Source: DATBMY01 sp036554605
Lineage (GTDB): Bacteria; Acidobacteriota; Blastocatellia; UBA7656
DNA length: 7,275 nt
Assembly: GCA_036554605.1 (NCBI GenBank)
Contig: DATBMY010000360.1
Coordinates: 1-7,275, forward strand
Direction of reading: 5' to 3'
Both the position numbers and the translations under genes were made by a program. This document shows, one piece after another, positions 1 to 6,085 of this stretch. Under the pieces are notes generated by a model. The model made no database searches. It worked only from the letters and a program-made list of their open reading frames with translations, and was not told the origin of the DNA. Positions within the stretch are counted from its first letter, which is position 1, and the number at the start of each line of letters is the position of its first letter.

Positions 1-2
1 CG

Positions 3-2084
3 GGCGCGGGCGGCGGCGAGCCGACGCCTGAAGAGGTGGCCGCGCGCATACGCGAGCAGCAGCAACAGCAGCAGCAACAGGCCGATCCGAAACGCAGCGG
101 CGTCTGGCGCTCGGACGATCGCGGCAAGACGTGGCGGATAATGAGCAACAACAACAACCGCCCGATGTACTATAGCCAGATTCGCATCGATCCGAAGAAC
201 GACCAGACCATATATACCTGCGGCGCGCCGTTTTATAAATCGACCGACGGCGGCAAGACGTTTGCGGTCGTCGACGGGATAGCGCACAGCGACCATCACG
301 CCGTCTGGATCAATCCGCAGAACTCCAATCACATCCTTCTTGGAAATGATGGCGGGCTCGATGTGAGCTACGACCAGGCCGCGACCTGGGAGTTTGTCAA
401 CACGATACCGGTCGGGCAGTTTTATGCCGTGGGCGTCGATATGCGCAAACCTTATTATGTCTATGGCGGCCTTCAGGACAACGGGAGCTGGGGCGCGCCC
501 TCGGCCGTGCGCGGTCCCGGGATAACCAACGCCGACTGGTTCCGCATAGGCGGCGGCGACGGCTTCTACGTGCAGGTCGACCCGACCGACCACAATACTA
601 TTTACGTCGAATCGCAAAACGGCAACATCCAGCGGCTCGACCTGAGGACCGGCCGCGGCGTGAGCATAAGGCCGCGCGCGGCCTCGCGGCCCCGGCAGCC
701 CCAACCCGCGCAAGCGGCTCCTGGGGCCAATCCTGAGGCGGCCGGCGCGCAGCCCGCGGGCCCGCAGGCATCCGGCGCGCAGCAGCCCGCTCAGCCTCAA
801 CCGCCGGCGCAGCAGTTCGGATTCGGCCAGCCGCAGACCAGCAACATCGTGCCCGCCCCGCCCGTGGGCGAGCAGTATCGCTTCAACTGGAACATGCCGA
901 TTCATATATCGCCTCACAACCCGCGCACGATCTATGTGGGGGCGAACAAGTTTTTCAAATCCGTCGACCGCGGCGATACGTGGACGGCAAGCGCGGACCT
1001 GACGAAGCAGATAGACCGCAACAAGCTCAGCATCATGGGGGTCGCGGGCGATAAGCCGATGGCTTCGAAAAACGATGGCGCGAGCAACTACGGCAACATC
1101 ACGACCATCGCCGAATCGCCCCTGCTTCCGGGGCTCATCTGGGTCGGCACCGATGACGGCAACATTCAGGTGAGCCGCGACGGCGGGGCGACCTGGACGA
1201 ACGTCGCCGCGAACATCAAGGGCGCTGGCGAGAATAATCAGGTGTCGAGAGTCGAGCCTTCGCGTTTCGACGCGGGGACCTGCTACGTCGCAATCGACGC
1301 GCATCGCGCCAACGACTGGAAGCCCTATATCTTCGTCACGCGCGATTTCGGGGCGACCTGGCAATCGGTTTCAAATAATCTCCCCGTGGGAAACGTCAAC
1401 GTCATACGCGAGGACCTGAAGAACAAGAACCTGCTCTTTGTCGGGACGGAGTACGGGCTATATATCTCGCTCGACGGCGGGGCCGAGTGGAAACGCTTTA
1501 TGACGGGATTGCCCGTTGTGCGCGTCGATGACCTCGTGATACACCCGCGCGAAAACGATCTCGTAGTCGGCACGCACGGGCGCAGCGTTTATATACTTGA
1601 CGACATAACGCCCTTGCAGCAGATGGCGGGCGCGACCGGGAAGGACGCGCACCTGTTCGACGTGAGGCCCGGCACGCAGTGGCTGCGCGACGCGACCCTT
1701 GGCCGCTACATTGGAGGGGCTAAGAACTTTGTCGCTGAGAACCCGCAGCCGGGCACGGCCGTGAGCTACTACTTGAAATCGGCGCCCTCGGGCGACGTCA
1801 AGATCACCATCTCGGATATCACCGGCAAGGTCGTGCGCTCGATTGACGGGACCAAGGAGACCGGGATCAATCGCGTCCGCTGGGATCTTCGCACCGACCC
1901 GCCGCCGAGGCCGCAGGGAAATCCGCAGGGTCAGTTCGGCGGCGGCGGCGGAGGAGGCGGCCGCCGCTTCCAGCCGATAGGCCAGCCCGTCGAGCCAGGA
2001 GTTTATATGCTGAAGCTTTCTGTCGACGGCAAGGAGCTTACGACAAAGGTAATCGTCGAAGCCGACGATTGGAACAATCGCTAG
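3..2084 (+). CDS. BNR/Asp-box beta-propeller protein (sortilin/VPS10-like, 'glycosyl hydrolase'-type annotation), 5'-truncated
   Basis: The frame is open from the first bases of the window, so this is the C-terminal ~693 residues of a larger protein. The GTG at base 36 is only an internal valine. Counting from base 3, seven Asp-box motifs (S/T-x-D-x-G-x-T-W/F) appear near residues 37, 80, 122, 320, 391, 446 and 489, each at a turn of a propeller blade. Blades 3 and 4 are separated by a Pro/Gln/Ala-rich insert (about residues 221-287). Residues ~586-686 look like a FlgD/Ig-like sandwich ending in a GVYMLKLSVDGKEL-type strand, interrupted by a run of eight glycines. Eight glutamines lie near residue 19. 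Family members are usually around 1000 residues, exported, and labelled glycosyl hydrolase or sortilin-like without proven activity. No catalytic residue can be assigned here. The signal peptide, if any, lies upstream of the window. Confidence 0.9.
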   Translation, partial: GAGGGEPTPEEVAARIREQQQQQQQQADPKRSGVWRSDDRGKTWRIMSNNNNRPMYYSQIRIDPKNDQTIYTCGAPFYKSTDGGKTFAVVDGIAHSDHHAVWINPQNSNHILLGNDGGLDVSYDQAATWEFVNTIPVGQFYAVGVDMRKPYYVYGGLQDNGSWGAPSAVRGPGITNADWFRIGGGDGFYVQVDPTDHNTIYVESQNGNIQRLDLRTGRGVSIRPRAASRPRQPQPAQAAPGANPEAAGAQPAGPQASGAQQPAQPQPPAQQFGFGQPQTSNIVPAPPVGEQYRFNWNMPIHISPHNPRTIYVGANKFFKSVDRGDTWTASADLTKQIDRNKLSIMGVAGDKPMASKNDGASNYGNITTIAESPLLPGLIWVGTDDGNIQVSRDGGATWTNVAANIKGAGENNQVSRVEPSRFDAGTCYVAIDAHRANDWKPYIFVTRDFGATWQSVSNNLPVGNVNVIREDLKNKNLLFVGTEYGLYISLDGGAEWKRFMTGLPVVRVDDLVIHPRENDLVVGTHGRSVYILDDITPLQQMAGATGKDAHLFDVRPGTQWLRDATLGRYIGGAKNFVAENPQPGTAVSYYLKSAPSGDVKITISDITGKVVRSIDGTKETGINRVRWDLRTDPPPRPQGNPQGQFGGGGGGGGRRFQPIGQPVEPGVYMLKLSVDGKELTTKVIVEADDWNNR

Positions 2085-2090
2085 CCGCGG

Positions 2091-2227
2091 GTAGTAGGGG
2101 CGAGGCTTGTCCTCGCCCGGATCGCGCTTGCGCGATGATGCGCCCGTTATAAAAGCAAACTGCCGTTATATAAAACGCATCCGGCGCATACGCGCCGCCG
2201 GGCGAGGACAAGCCTCGCCCCTGCTGC
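2091..2227. repeat. REP-like inverted pair (BIME-like palindromic element)
   Basis: Two 30-base arms, 2091-2120 and 2198-2227, are reverse complements with 28 of 30 matches. Each arm is itself a hairpin: the left folds as GGGCGAGG (2098-2105), loop CTTGT, CCTCGCCC (2111-2118). The left hairpin is immediately preceded by GTAG (2094-2097), the tetranucleotide typical of REP units recognised by RAYT (REP-associated Y1) transposases. On the - strand the right unit has GCAG there. Two smaller hairpins lie inside: 2121-2136 (ATCGCGC/GCGCGAT) and 2182-2197 (CGGCGC, loop ATAC, GCGCCG). An AT-rich centre separates them. The element starts 6 bases after a stop codon, a usual REP position. No transposase gene is in the window, so calling it REP is an inference from structure. 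Confidence 0.75.
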
Positions 2228-2235
2228 TTTATAAT
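2205..2235 (+). promoter_or_regulatory. Possible sigma-70-like promoter for the DUF2752 gene
   Basis: A perfect TATAAT lies at 2230-2235, 28 bases before the ATG at 2264. The best -35 candidate is AGGACA at 2205-2210, matching TTGACA at four of six positions but with a long 19-base spacer. It falls inside the right arm of the REP-like element. The -10 box is convincing by sequence, the -35 is weak. Confidence 0.35.
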
Positions 2236-2263
2236 TACCGCCCCGGTCGCGTATGATTTGGGC

Positions 2264-2749
2264 ATGAGTTTTGCGCGAAAGATTCTCGCGAGGCGAGGCG
2301 TGGCCGCGATGGCGCTTGCCGGGCTCACGCTCGTTTATCTGATTAGCATCTTTTATACGCCCGAGACGCGCGCGGGCATGGAATACTTCACCATATGCGG
2401 GTTTAAGAATCTCACGGGGCTTCCCTGCCCCGGTTGCGGGCTGACCCATTCGTTCTGCTCGCTCGGCAAAGGCGAGCTTTCAACGGCATTCTCTTACCAC
2501 CTGCTTGGCCCGCCGCTTTTTCTTTTTTCGTTAATCGTATGGCTCAGGTCTCTCGGCGCGCTTTTCAACTGGCAGGGGGCTGTCCGGGCGATTGATCTTT
2601 TCTTTGCGCGGCTAAGCCTCGTGCGATTCTCTATAGCGGCTCTTGTGATTTTCGGCCTGACGCGAATAATGCTGTTGTACTTTCTCGAACCACCCGTGCT
2701 CGAAAGCAACGCGCTGCTCAGAATGCTCTGCGGTCTCGCCCGTTTATAG
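2264..2749 (+). CDS. DUF2752 family small membrane protein
   Basis: This is a 161-residue integral membrane protein of the DUF2752 family, whose function is unknown. The family signature is clear: C45, then LTGLPCPGCGLT at residues 50-61, with the CPGCG pair of cysteines that could bind a metal or form a disulfide, followed by the usual weakly hydrophobic stretch. Hydrophobic segments lie near residues 14-31, 80-97 and 121-141, so about three membrane passes are expected. I chose the ATG at 2264. The TTG six bases upstream is also in frame, but ATG gives the more typical start. No strong Shine-Dalgarno sequence is visible before either. MgtC-like lies 35 bases downstream with its own ribosome site. 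No partner gene that explains its role is nearby. Confidence 0.85.
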   Translation: MSFARKILARRGVAAMALAGLTLVYLISIFYTPETRAGMEYFTICGFKNLTGLPCPGCGLTHSFCSLGKGELSTAFSYHLLGPPLFLFSLIVWLRSLGALFNWQGAVRAIDLFFARLSLVRFSIAALVIFGLTRIMLLYFLEPPVLESNALLRMLCGLARL

Positions 2750-2770
2750 CACTCATCAACAATCTCAAAA

Positions 2771-2777
2771 GGGGAGG
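2771..2777 (+). promoter_or_regulatory. Strong Shine-Dalgarno site of the mgtC-like gene
   Basis: GGGGAGG ends seven bases before the ATG at 2785 and fixes that start. It is the clearest ribosome site in the window. Confidence 0.7.
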
Positions 2778-2784
2778 CTCACCG

Positions 2785-3258
2785 ATGCAATGGAGTATGG
2801 AGCTTGAAATCCTGGCGGAAGTTGCTCTGGCGATGTTGCTTGGAGGGCTCGTCGGCATAGAGCGCGAGTTCGCCGATAAGCCGGCAGGCTTTCGCACACA
2901 CATGCTGGTCGCGGGCGCGGCGGCTTTGCTCGTGGGGCTCGCCGGCGCGCTGATGAATCGTTTCATACCCGGGCACGAAACGATCCTGCGCTCGGACCCC
3001 ATACGCATAGTCGAGGCGGTGATAACGGGCATAAGTTTTCTGGGCGCGGGCACGATCTTTCGTTACGGCAGATCGAGCCACGTTCAGGGATTGACCACGG
3101 CCGCGTCTCTATTGCTTTCGGGCGCGATAGGCATAGCCACGGCCTTGCGCCAGTTCGTGCTCGCGATAGGAGTGACGCTGCTCGCGCTGATCGTGCTGCG
3201 CGGCCTGAGAGTGATAGAAAGATGGATAGAGAATAAGAATGAGAATAAGAACGCCTGA
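2785..3258 (+). CDS. MgtC/SapB family membrane protein
   Basis: This 157-residue protein matches the N-terminal membrane domain of MgtC/SapB. The family motif GIEREFADKPAGFRTHML is at residues 24-41, GISFLGAGTI at 82-91 and VQGLTTAASLL at 100-110. Hydrophobic stretches near residues 9-24, 39-57, 75-92, 103-119 and 123-139 suit an inner-membrane protein of four to five passes. MgtC proteins are linked to growth in low magnesium, acid tolerance and, in pathogens, control of the F-type ATP synthase. Environmental homologues like this are mostly untested. The protein ends soon after the membrane domain, so the soluble ACT-like C-terminal domain of Salmonella MgtC is absent, which is common in the SapB-like short forms. 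The last eight or so residues come from a tandem repeat (ENKN twice). Eleven of its 15 isoleucines use ATA, odd for GC-rich DNA. Confidence 0.92.
   Translation: MQWSMELEILAEVALAMLLGGLVGIEREFADKPAGFRTHMLVAGAAALLVGLAGALMNRFIPGHETILRSDPIRIVEAVITGISFLGAGTIFRYGRSSHVQGLTTAASLLLSGAIGIATALRQFVLAIGVTLLALIVLRGLRVIERWIENKNENKNA
3229..3252 (+). repeat. Tandem 12-base duplication at the 3' end of the mgtC-like gene
   Basis: GAGAATAAGAAT (3229-3240) is followed directly by GAGAATAAGAAC (3241-3252), 11 of 12 identical. It is in frame and encodes ENKN-ENKN just before the stop codon, giving a short hydrophilic tail to the membrane protein. Confidence 0.8.
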
Positions 3259-3337
3259 GCGCGGCAACGTTATCGCCTGGACGCGTTGTCGCTCCGGCGT
3301 GTTGAATATAGTATCTACGGAGGCGGACGGAAAAAGT

Positions 3338-3748
3338 ATGGCAAAGAGAATGCTTCGCCCGATCTTCATTGCGTGGGTCTGGGCCGTGATGGTTGCGATG
3401 CTGGCGCTTTCGGTATATAGCGAGGCCGAGGGCGTAAAAAAGCGCGTGCGTTTCGCGCGCGGCGAGACTTCGGCGGCAATCGAAGGCAGCGTCATTCGCG
3501 GCGAGCGTGACACGTACTTGCTGGGCGCGCGCGCCGGGCAGAGCATGACGGTGAGAGTCACCTCGCTTGAAGAGAACGCCGTCTTTCAGATATATGAGCC
3601 CGGCGGCAAGAAGGCGCTCAAAGGCGCGGGCGAGACAGATGACGCAACAAACTGGAGCGGCGAGCTGCCGGTTTCGGGCGACTACCGCATAGTCGTGGGG
3701 CCCACTCGCGGCAACGCTTCCTACAAGCTCGAAGTCAATATCAAATAA
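3338..3748 (+). CDS. Small exported beta-sandwich protein, PliG-like (candidate g-type lysozyme inhibitor) or PPC-like
   Basis: The 136-residue product begins with basic residues and a hydrophobic stretch (about 7-26), with SEA-E (28-31) as a possible signal peptidase I site, so it is probably periplasmic. No lipobox cysteine is present. The mature part (about 34-136) reads as one beta-sandwich: VRFARGETSAAIEG, GERDTYLLGARAGQSMTV, then GELPVSGDYRIVV and YKLEVNIK. From memory, this order of motifs (FxxGxSSA, DTYxxxAxxGQ, LPxSGxY, final VxIK) matches E. coli PliG, the periplasmic inhibitor of g-type lysozyme. The SGDY at 113-116 fits the SG(x)xY loop described for lysozyme inhibitors. The alternative is a generic pre-peptidase C-terminal (PPC) domain, which shares the fold. 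I chose ATG 3338, not the upstream in-frame ATG 3239, because the latter adds 33 residues ahead of the signal peptide and overlaps the mgtC-like gene. GGAGG at 3319-3323 is rather far upstream. Confidence 0.78.
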   Translation: MAKRMLRPIFIAWVWAVMVAMLALSVYSEAEGVKKRVRFARGETSAAIEGSVIRGERDTYLLGARAGQSMTVRVTSLEENAVFQIYEPGGKKALKGAGETDDATNWSGELPVSGDYRIVVGPTRGNASYKLEVNIK

Positions 3749-3763
3749 TAAGCGGGCGCGATT

Positions 3764-4264
3764 ATGGAGATCATTACGATAGGACCGTTCCTCGATTACT
3801 TTGAGCGCGTGCGCGAGCGGACGCTCAAAGTTGTACGCGCCATACCGCGCGAGCATTTTGATTGGACCTACAGGGAAGGCAAGTTTACATTCGCCGACGT
3901 CGTGCGTCACCTTGGGGCGATAGAGCGTTTCATGTATGCCGAGAACGCCCTTCTCAAGCCGAGCCGCTATCCGGGTCACGGTAAAGAGCTGGCCGGCGGC
4001 TACGACGAAGTGATGGCATTCTTTGACCGCTGCCACTGTGAGACGATGCGGATACTGGCCGGATTGAGCGATGAAGATTTGAAGAAGAAATGCGTCACGC
4101 CGGGCGGCGCCGAGATAAGCGTCTGGAAATGGCTGCGCGCGATGGTAGAGCATGAAGTGCATCACCGCGGGCAGCTTTATATGTATCTTGCGATGCTCGA
4201 TGTCGCGACGCCTCCTATTTACGGGCTGACGAGCGAAGAAGTGCGCGAGCGGAGCAAGGGGTGA
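3764..4264 (+). CDS. DinB-fold (DinB/YfiT superfamily) putative metal-dependent enzyme
   Basis: This 166-residue protein fits the four-helix DinB-like fold. The expected metal-binding histidines are visible: H49 in VVRHLGAIERF on the second helix, and H130 and H134 in the EHEVHHRGQLYMYL segment of the last long helix (HxxxH followed by RGQ). Family members bind Ni, Zn or a similar ion. Characterised relatives act as thiol transferases (bacillithiol- or mycothiol-dependent) or maleylpyruvate isomerase, but most have no known substrate, and none can be named here. The protein appears soluble, with no signal peptide. The gene starts 15 bases after the PliG-like stop codon with no clear Shine-Dalgarno site, so translation may depend on the upstream gene. 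It is distinct from the second DinB gene at 6086 and not a tandem copy. Confidence 0.85.
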   Translation: MEIITIGPFLDYFERVRERTLKVVRAIPREHFDWTYREGKFTFADVVRHLGAIERFMYAENALLKPSRYPGHGKELAGGYDEVMAFFDRCHCETMRILAGLSDEDLKKKCVTPGGAEISVWKWLRAMVEHEVHHRGQLYMYLAMLDVATPPIYGLTSEEVRERSKG

Positions 4265-4291
4265 GCATGCAGGTTCGAGGGGCGAAATGAG

Positions 4292-4834
4292 ATGGAGAGG
4301 TTGAAAGCGGTCCGTTCCACCGAAGCGATTCCTCAACAGTACCGCGATAGGCCAATCGGCCGGTTGCTTGAGTATCACAACCTCGGCCGGGAGTTCGGGC
4401 AGTACGCGCGGGCCGAACTCCTCGTCGGCATGTGCATGGACAACCGCAAGCACCTGCGCATACCCGACAACTTCGCGTACATAATTCGCGCGGGCGGGGC
4501 GAACCTGCGCTATAGCGAGTTCAAGGTCTCTTATGCGATCGCGGTGGGTGGGGTCAGGTCTATCGCGCTGATCGGGCATACCGGCTGCGGCATGGTGAGC
4601 CTGATGTCACGCAAAGAGGAGTTCATAGCGGGCCTTGTGGAAAACGGCGGATGGGACCGGGAGCAGGCAGAGCGCCACTTCATGAGTTTCGCGCCAATGT
4701 TTGAGATCGGCGATGAGATCGATTTCGTTACGAGCGAAGCAAAGCGGCTCGCCTTGCGTTACCCGAAGGTGCGGATCGCGCCACTTATCTACCGCGTGGA
4801 AGACAACCTGCTTTACCTGCTGGAAGAGAATTAG
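4292..4834 (+). CDS. Beta-carbonic anhydrase-like protein
   Basis: The 180-residue protein carries the beta-carbonic anhydrase zinc site: C48, D50 and R52 in CMDNR, and H96 and C99 in GHTGCGM. Cys-His-Cys would hold the zinc and the Asp-Arg pair is the usual catalytic dyad, so the site looks complete. The enzyme interconverts CO2 and bicarbonate in the cytoplasm. An IRAGGAN segment (65-71) fits the family's strand after CMD. It belongs to the short, divergent group often labelled only 'carbonic anhydrase'. Activity has not been shown for many of these, so the substrate is inferred. AGGGG at 4278-4282 lies nine bases before the ATG. It begins 27 bases after the DinB stop and may share its transcript. 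No terminator is visible downstream. Confidence 0.88.
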   Translation: MERLKAVRSTEAIPQQYRDRPIGRLLEYHNLGREFGQYARAELLVGMCMDNRKHLRIPDNFAYIIRAGGANLRYSEFKVSYAIAVGGVRSIALIGHTGCGMVSLMSRKEEFIAGLVENGGWDREQAERHFMSFAPMFEIGDEIDFVTSEAKRLALRYPKVRIAPLIYRVEDNLLYLLEEN

Positions 4835-4850
4835 GGCAATAAGCAAATAT

Positions 4851-4877
4851 CAGTACCGCCTGCGGTAGCGGGCGGGT
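4851..4877. repeat. Short palindromic repeat candidate downstream of the carbonic anhydrase gene
   Basis: TACCGC (4854-4859) and GCGGTA (4862-4867) form a six-base inverted repeat with a two-base centre, followed by GCGGGCGGGTG, whose GGCGG can pair alternatively with CCGCC at 4856-4860. It lies 16 bases after a stop codon. I know similar GTACCGCCTGCGGTAGCG blocks as interspersed repeats in related genomes only from memory. No T-run follows, so it is not a standard terminator. The rest of the gap 4835-4995 shows nothing else except the -10-like box. Confidence 0.45.
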
Positions 4878-4970
4878 GTTTGGTGCAATCTTCACAGCCC
4901 TGTCGCTTGCTAATAGCGTTTGAGCCACGGGGGCGAAGGCTGCTAAAATGCCCGCTTCCCCGAGGAGGGA

Positions 4971-4976
4971 TATAAT
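4971..4976 (+). promoter_or_regulatory. Possible -10 box (TATAAT) for the ferredoxin-fusion gene
   Basis: A perfect TATAAT sits 19 bases before the ATG at 4996. No recognisable -35 hexamer is found 15-19 bases upstream, so the promoter is tentative. If real, it argues against the alternative upstream start at 4948, because the transcript would begin after that codon. Confidence 0.3.
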
Positions 4977-4995
4977 AGGCAATCAAGGTGTGGCT

Positions 4996-5997
4996 ATGAG
5001 TATAAACGGTGAACCACTTTTCGAAGCATTTCTGAACCGGCACGATGACGAGGCGTGGCGCGAGATCCTATGGACGCTGCTGCCCGCCATACACGAGGTC
5101 GATAAGAACGCGACCCGTATATGGTTTTATTTCTATCCGCTCGCGCTCGCGCGCGCGCTTGACCGGGCCGAAGACCCCGAAGCGCTCGCCCGAAAGCTTT
5201 TGCTGCAGGGGAAGTATCGCCTCAAGGACCAGATAGATTCGTCGCACGATTTTCTGTACGGGCATCGCTTCTGGCCGGAAGTAAAAGCGGCGCTCGCCGA
5301 GCACGCGGCAAGCTCGCCTTCGAGCCTCGATCTGGCGGCGCAGGTAAAAGAGGTTGCCGGGCGCGTCGCCAGGAAGCTCGGCGTCGAGGTATCGCTGGTG
5401 CTGGGAATCACGGCCGTGGCCTTCATGACGATGCAACAGGTCGGCTCGGCCGCCTTTAAGGCGGCTCCGGGGCGCGCGGTTAAGACGGCGCGCAAATCGC
5501 CGGAGCAGATTCTTCGCGACCGCGCCCGGGACGATTCGCAGGGTCTGTTCGGGTTCCTGCGCGGCGAGGTTAAATACTTCACGGTCACCTTTGACGAGCG
5601 CGACCCGAAAGCCAGATTCAAGCTGATAAATTCGCAGCATATTACGACGGCCGCCTCCTCCGATAAGCGCGACCACACTTCGAAGGATGCCAGGTGCGTG
5701 CCCGGCGAAGGGCCTATTCCGGTCGAATGCCGCTCGGCCGCCTGCGGCACATGCTGGGTCGGAGTGCTGGGCGGGGCCGAAAAACTTTCGGAAGTCGCCG
5801 CGCTCGAAAAACGGCGCATGAAAGAGTTCGGATACATCGACACCGAGGACCGCCACCCCGTGGTAAGGCTCGCCTGCCAGGCGCAAGCATTCGGCGCGGT
5901 GACCATAGTCGTCCCGCCCTGGAACGGCGTATTCGGCCGAATCTTGTGCCGGGAGGGCGAAGCAAGCGAGGACCAGCAAAAGGCCACTCACTTGTAA
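4996..5997 (+). CDS. Two-domain protein: unrecognised N-terminal region plus [2Fe-2S] ferredoxin domain
   Basis: The product has 333 residues. Residues ~195-312 form a plant/adrenodoxin-type ferredoxin domain, starting with strand YFTVTFD (194-200). The cluster ligands are C245, C250 and C253 (C-x4-C-x2-C in CRSAACGTC) and C294 (LACQAQAFG), with ~40 residues between the third and fourth. This spacing is longer than in plant ferredoxins. Two further cysteines, C234 and C318, lie nearby. Residues ~1-190 are helical and rich in Trp, Phe and Tyr (ILWTLLPAIHEV, RIWFYFYPLALARAL), with a weakly hydrophobic segment at 131-150. I do not recognise this part. It probably transfers electrons to or within a complex, but no partner gene is adjacent. 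I chose ATG 4996, with AAGGTG five bases before it. ATG 4948, with GAAGG eight bases before it, would add 16 residues. A terminator follows, so this is the end of a transcript. Confidence 0.85.
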   Translation: MSINGEPLFEAFLNRHDDEAWREILWTLLPAIHEVDKNATRIWFYFYPLALARALDRAEDPEALARKLLLQGKYRLKDQIDSSHDFLYGHRFWPEVKAALAEHAASSPSSLDLAAQVKEVAGRVARKLGVEVSLVLGITAVAFMTMQQVGSAAFKAAPGRAVKTARKSPEQILRDRARDDSQGLFGFLRGEVKYFTVTFDERDPKARFKLINSQHITTAASSDKRDHTSKDARCVPGEGPIPVECRSAACGTCWVGVLGGAEKLSEVAALEKRRMKEFGYIDTEDRHPVVRLACQAQAFGAVTIVVPPWNGVFGRILCREGEASEDQQKATHL

Positions 5998-6022
5998 CCG
6001 GTTATCGAAAGTAAGATGATTG

Positions 6023-6059
6023 AAAGGCGCAGGGCCGTCGAGTTAGGCCGCGCCTTTTT
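6023..6059 (+). terminator. Rho-independent terminator after the ferredoxin-fusion gene
   Basis: AAAGGCGC (6023-6030) pairs with GCGCCTTT (6050-6057), and GGCC (6033-6036) pairs with GGCC (6046-6049). Together they make a 12-base-pair GC-rich stem with a two-base bulge and a nine-base loop. Five Ts (6055-6059) follow. It starts 26 bases after the stop codon and separates this gene from the second DinB gene. Confidence 0.85.
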
Positions 6060-6085
6060 CATTTGACTATAGAAACGGGGGAGCA

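Noticed and set aside
1938..1961. The GGC/GGA run as a possible frameshift or slippage site in the BNR gene.
   Set aside because: It is a run of glycine triplets, so length change by whole codons keeps the frame. No frame break is seen.
2147..2449. A 100-codon - strand frame across the REP-like element and the DUF2752 start.
   Set aside because: It reads through the palindromic repeat and the antisense of a recognised family, with no motif of its own.
3239..3337. Upstream in-frame ATG at 3239 for the PliG-like gene.
   Set aside because: It would put 33 non-hydrophobic residues before the signal peptide and overlap the mgtC-like gene and its tandem repeat. ATG 3338 gives a normal exported protein.
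2963..4579. A 538-codon open frame on the - strand.
   Set aside because: It runs antisense through four well-supported + strand genes (mgtC-like, PliG-like, DinB, carbonic anhydrase-like), is Arg/Ala/His-rich and has no recognisable motif. It is a by-product of GC-rich third positions.
4948..4995. Alternative start ATG 4948 for the ferredoxin-fusion gene, with GAAGG eight bases upstream.
   Set aside because: Not excluded, but the added 16 residues look non-coding, the TATAAT at 4971 lies inside them, and ATG 4996 has its own ribosome site. Homologue alignment would settle it.
5068..5991. Two long - strand frames (307 and 284 codons, to 5991 and 5987) opposite the ferredoxin-fusion gene.
   Set aside because: The + strand frame carries the ferredoxin cysteine motif and is followed by a terminator in the right direction. 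The antisense frames show only biased composition.
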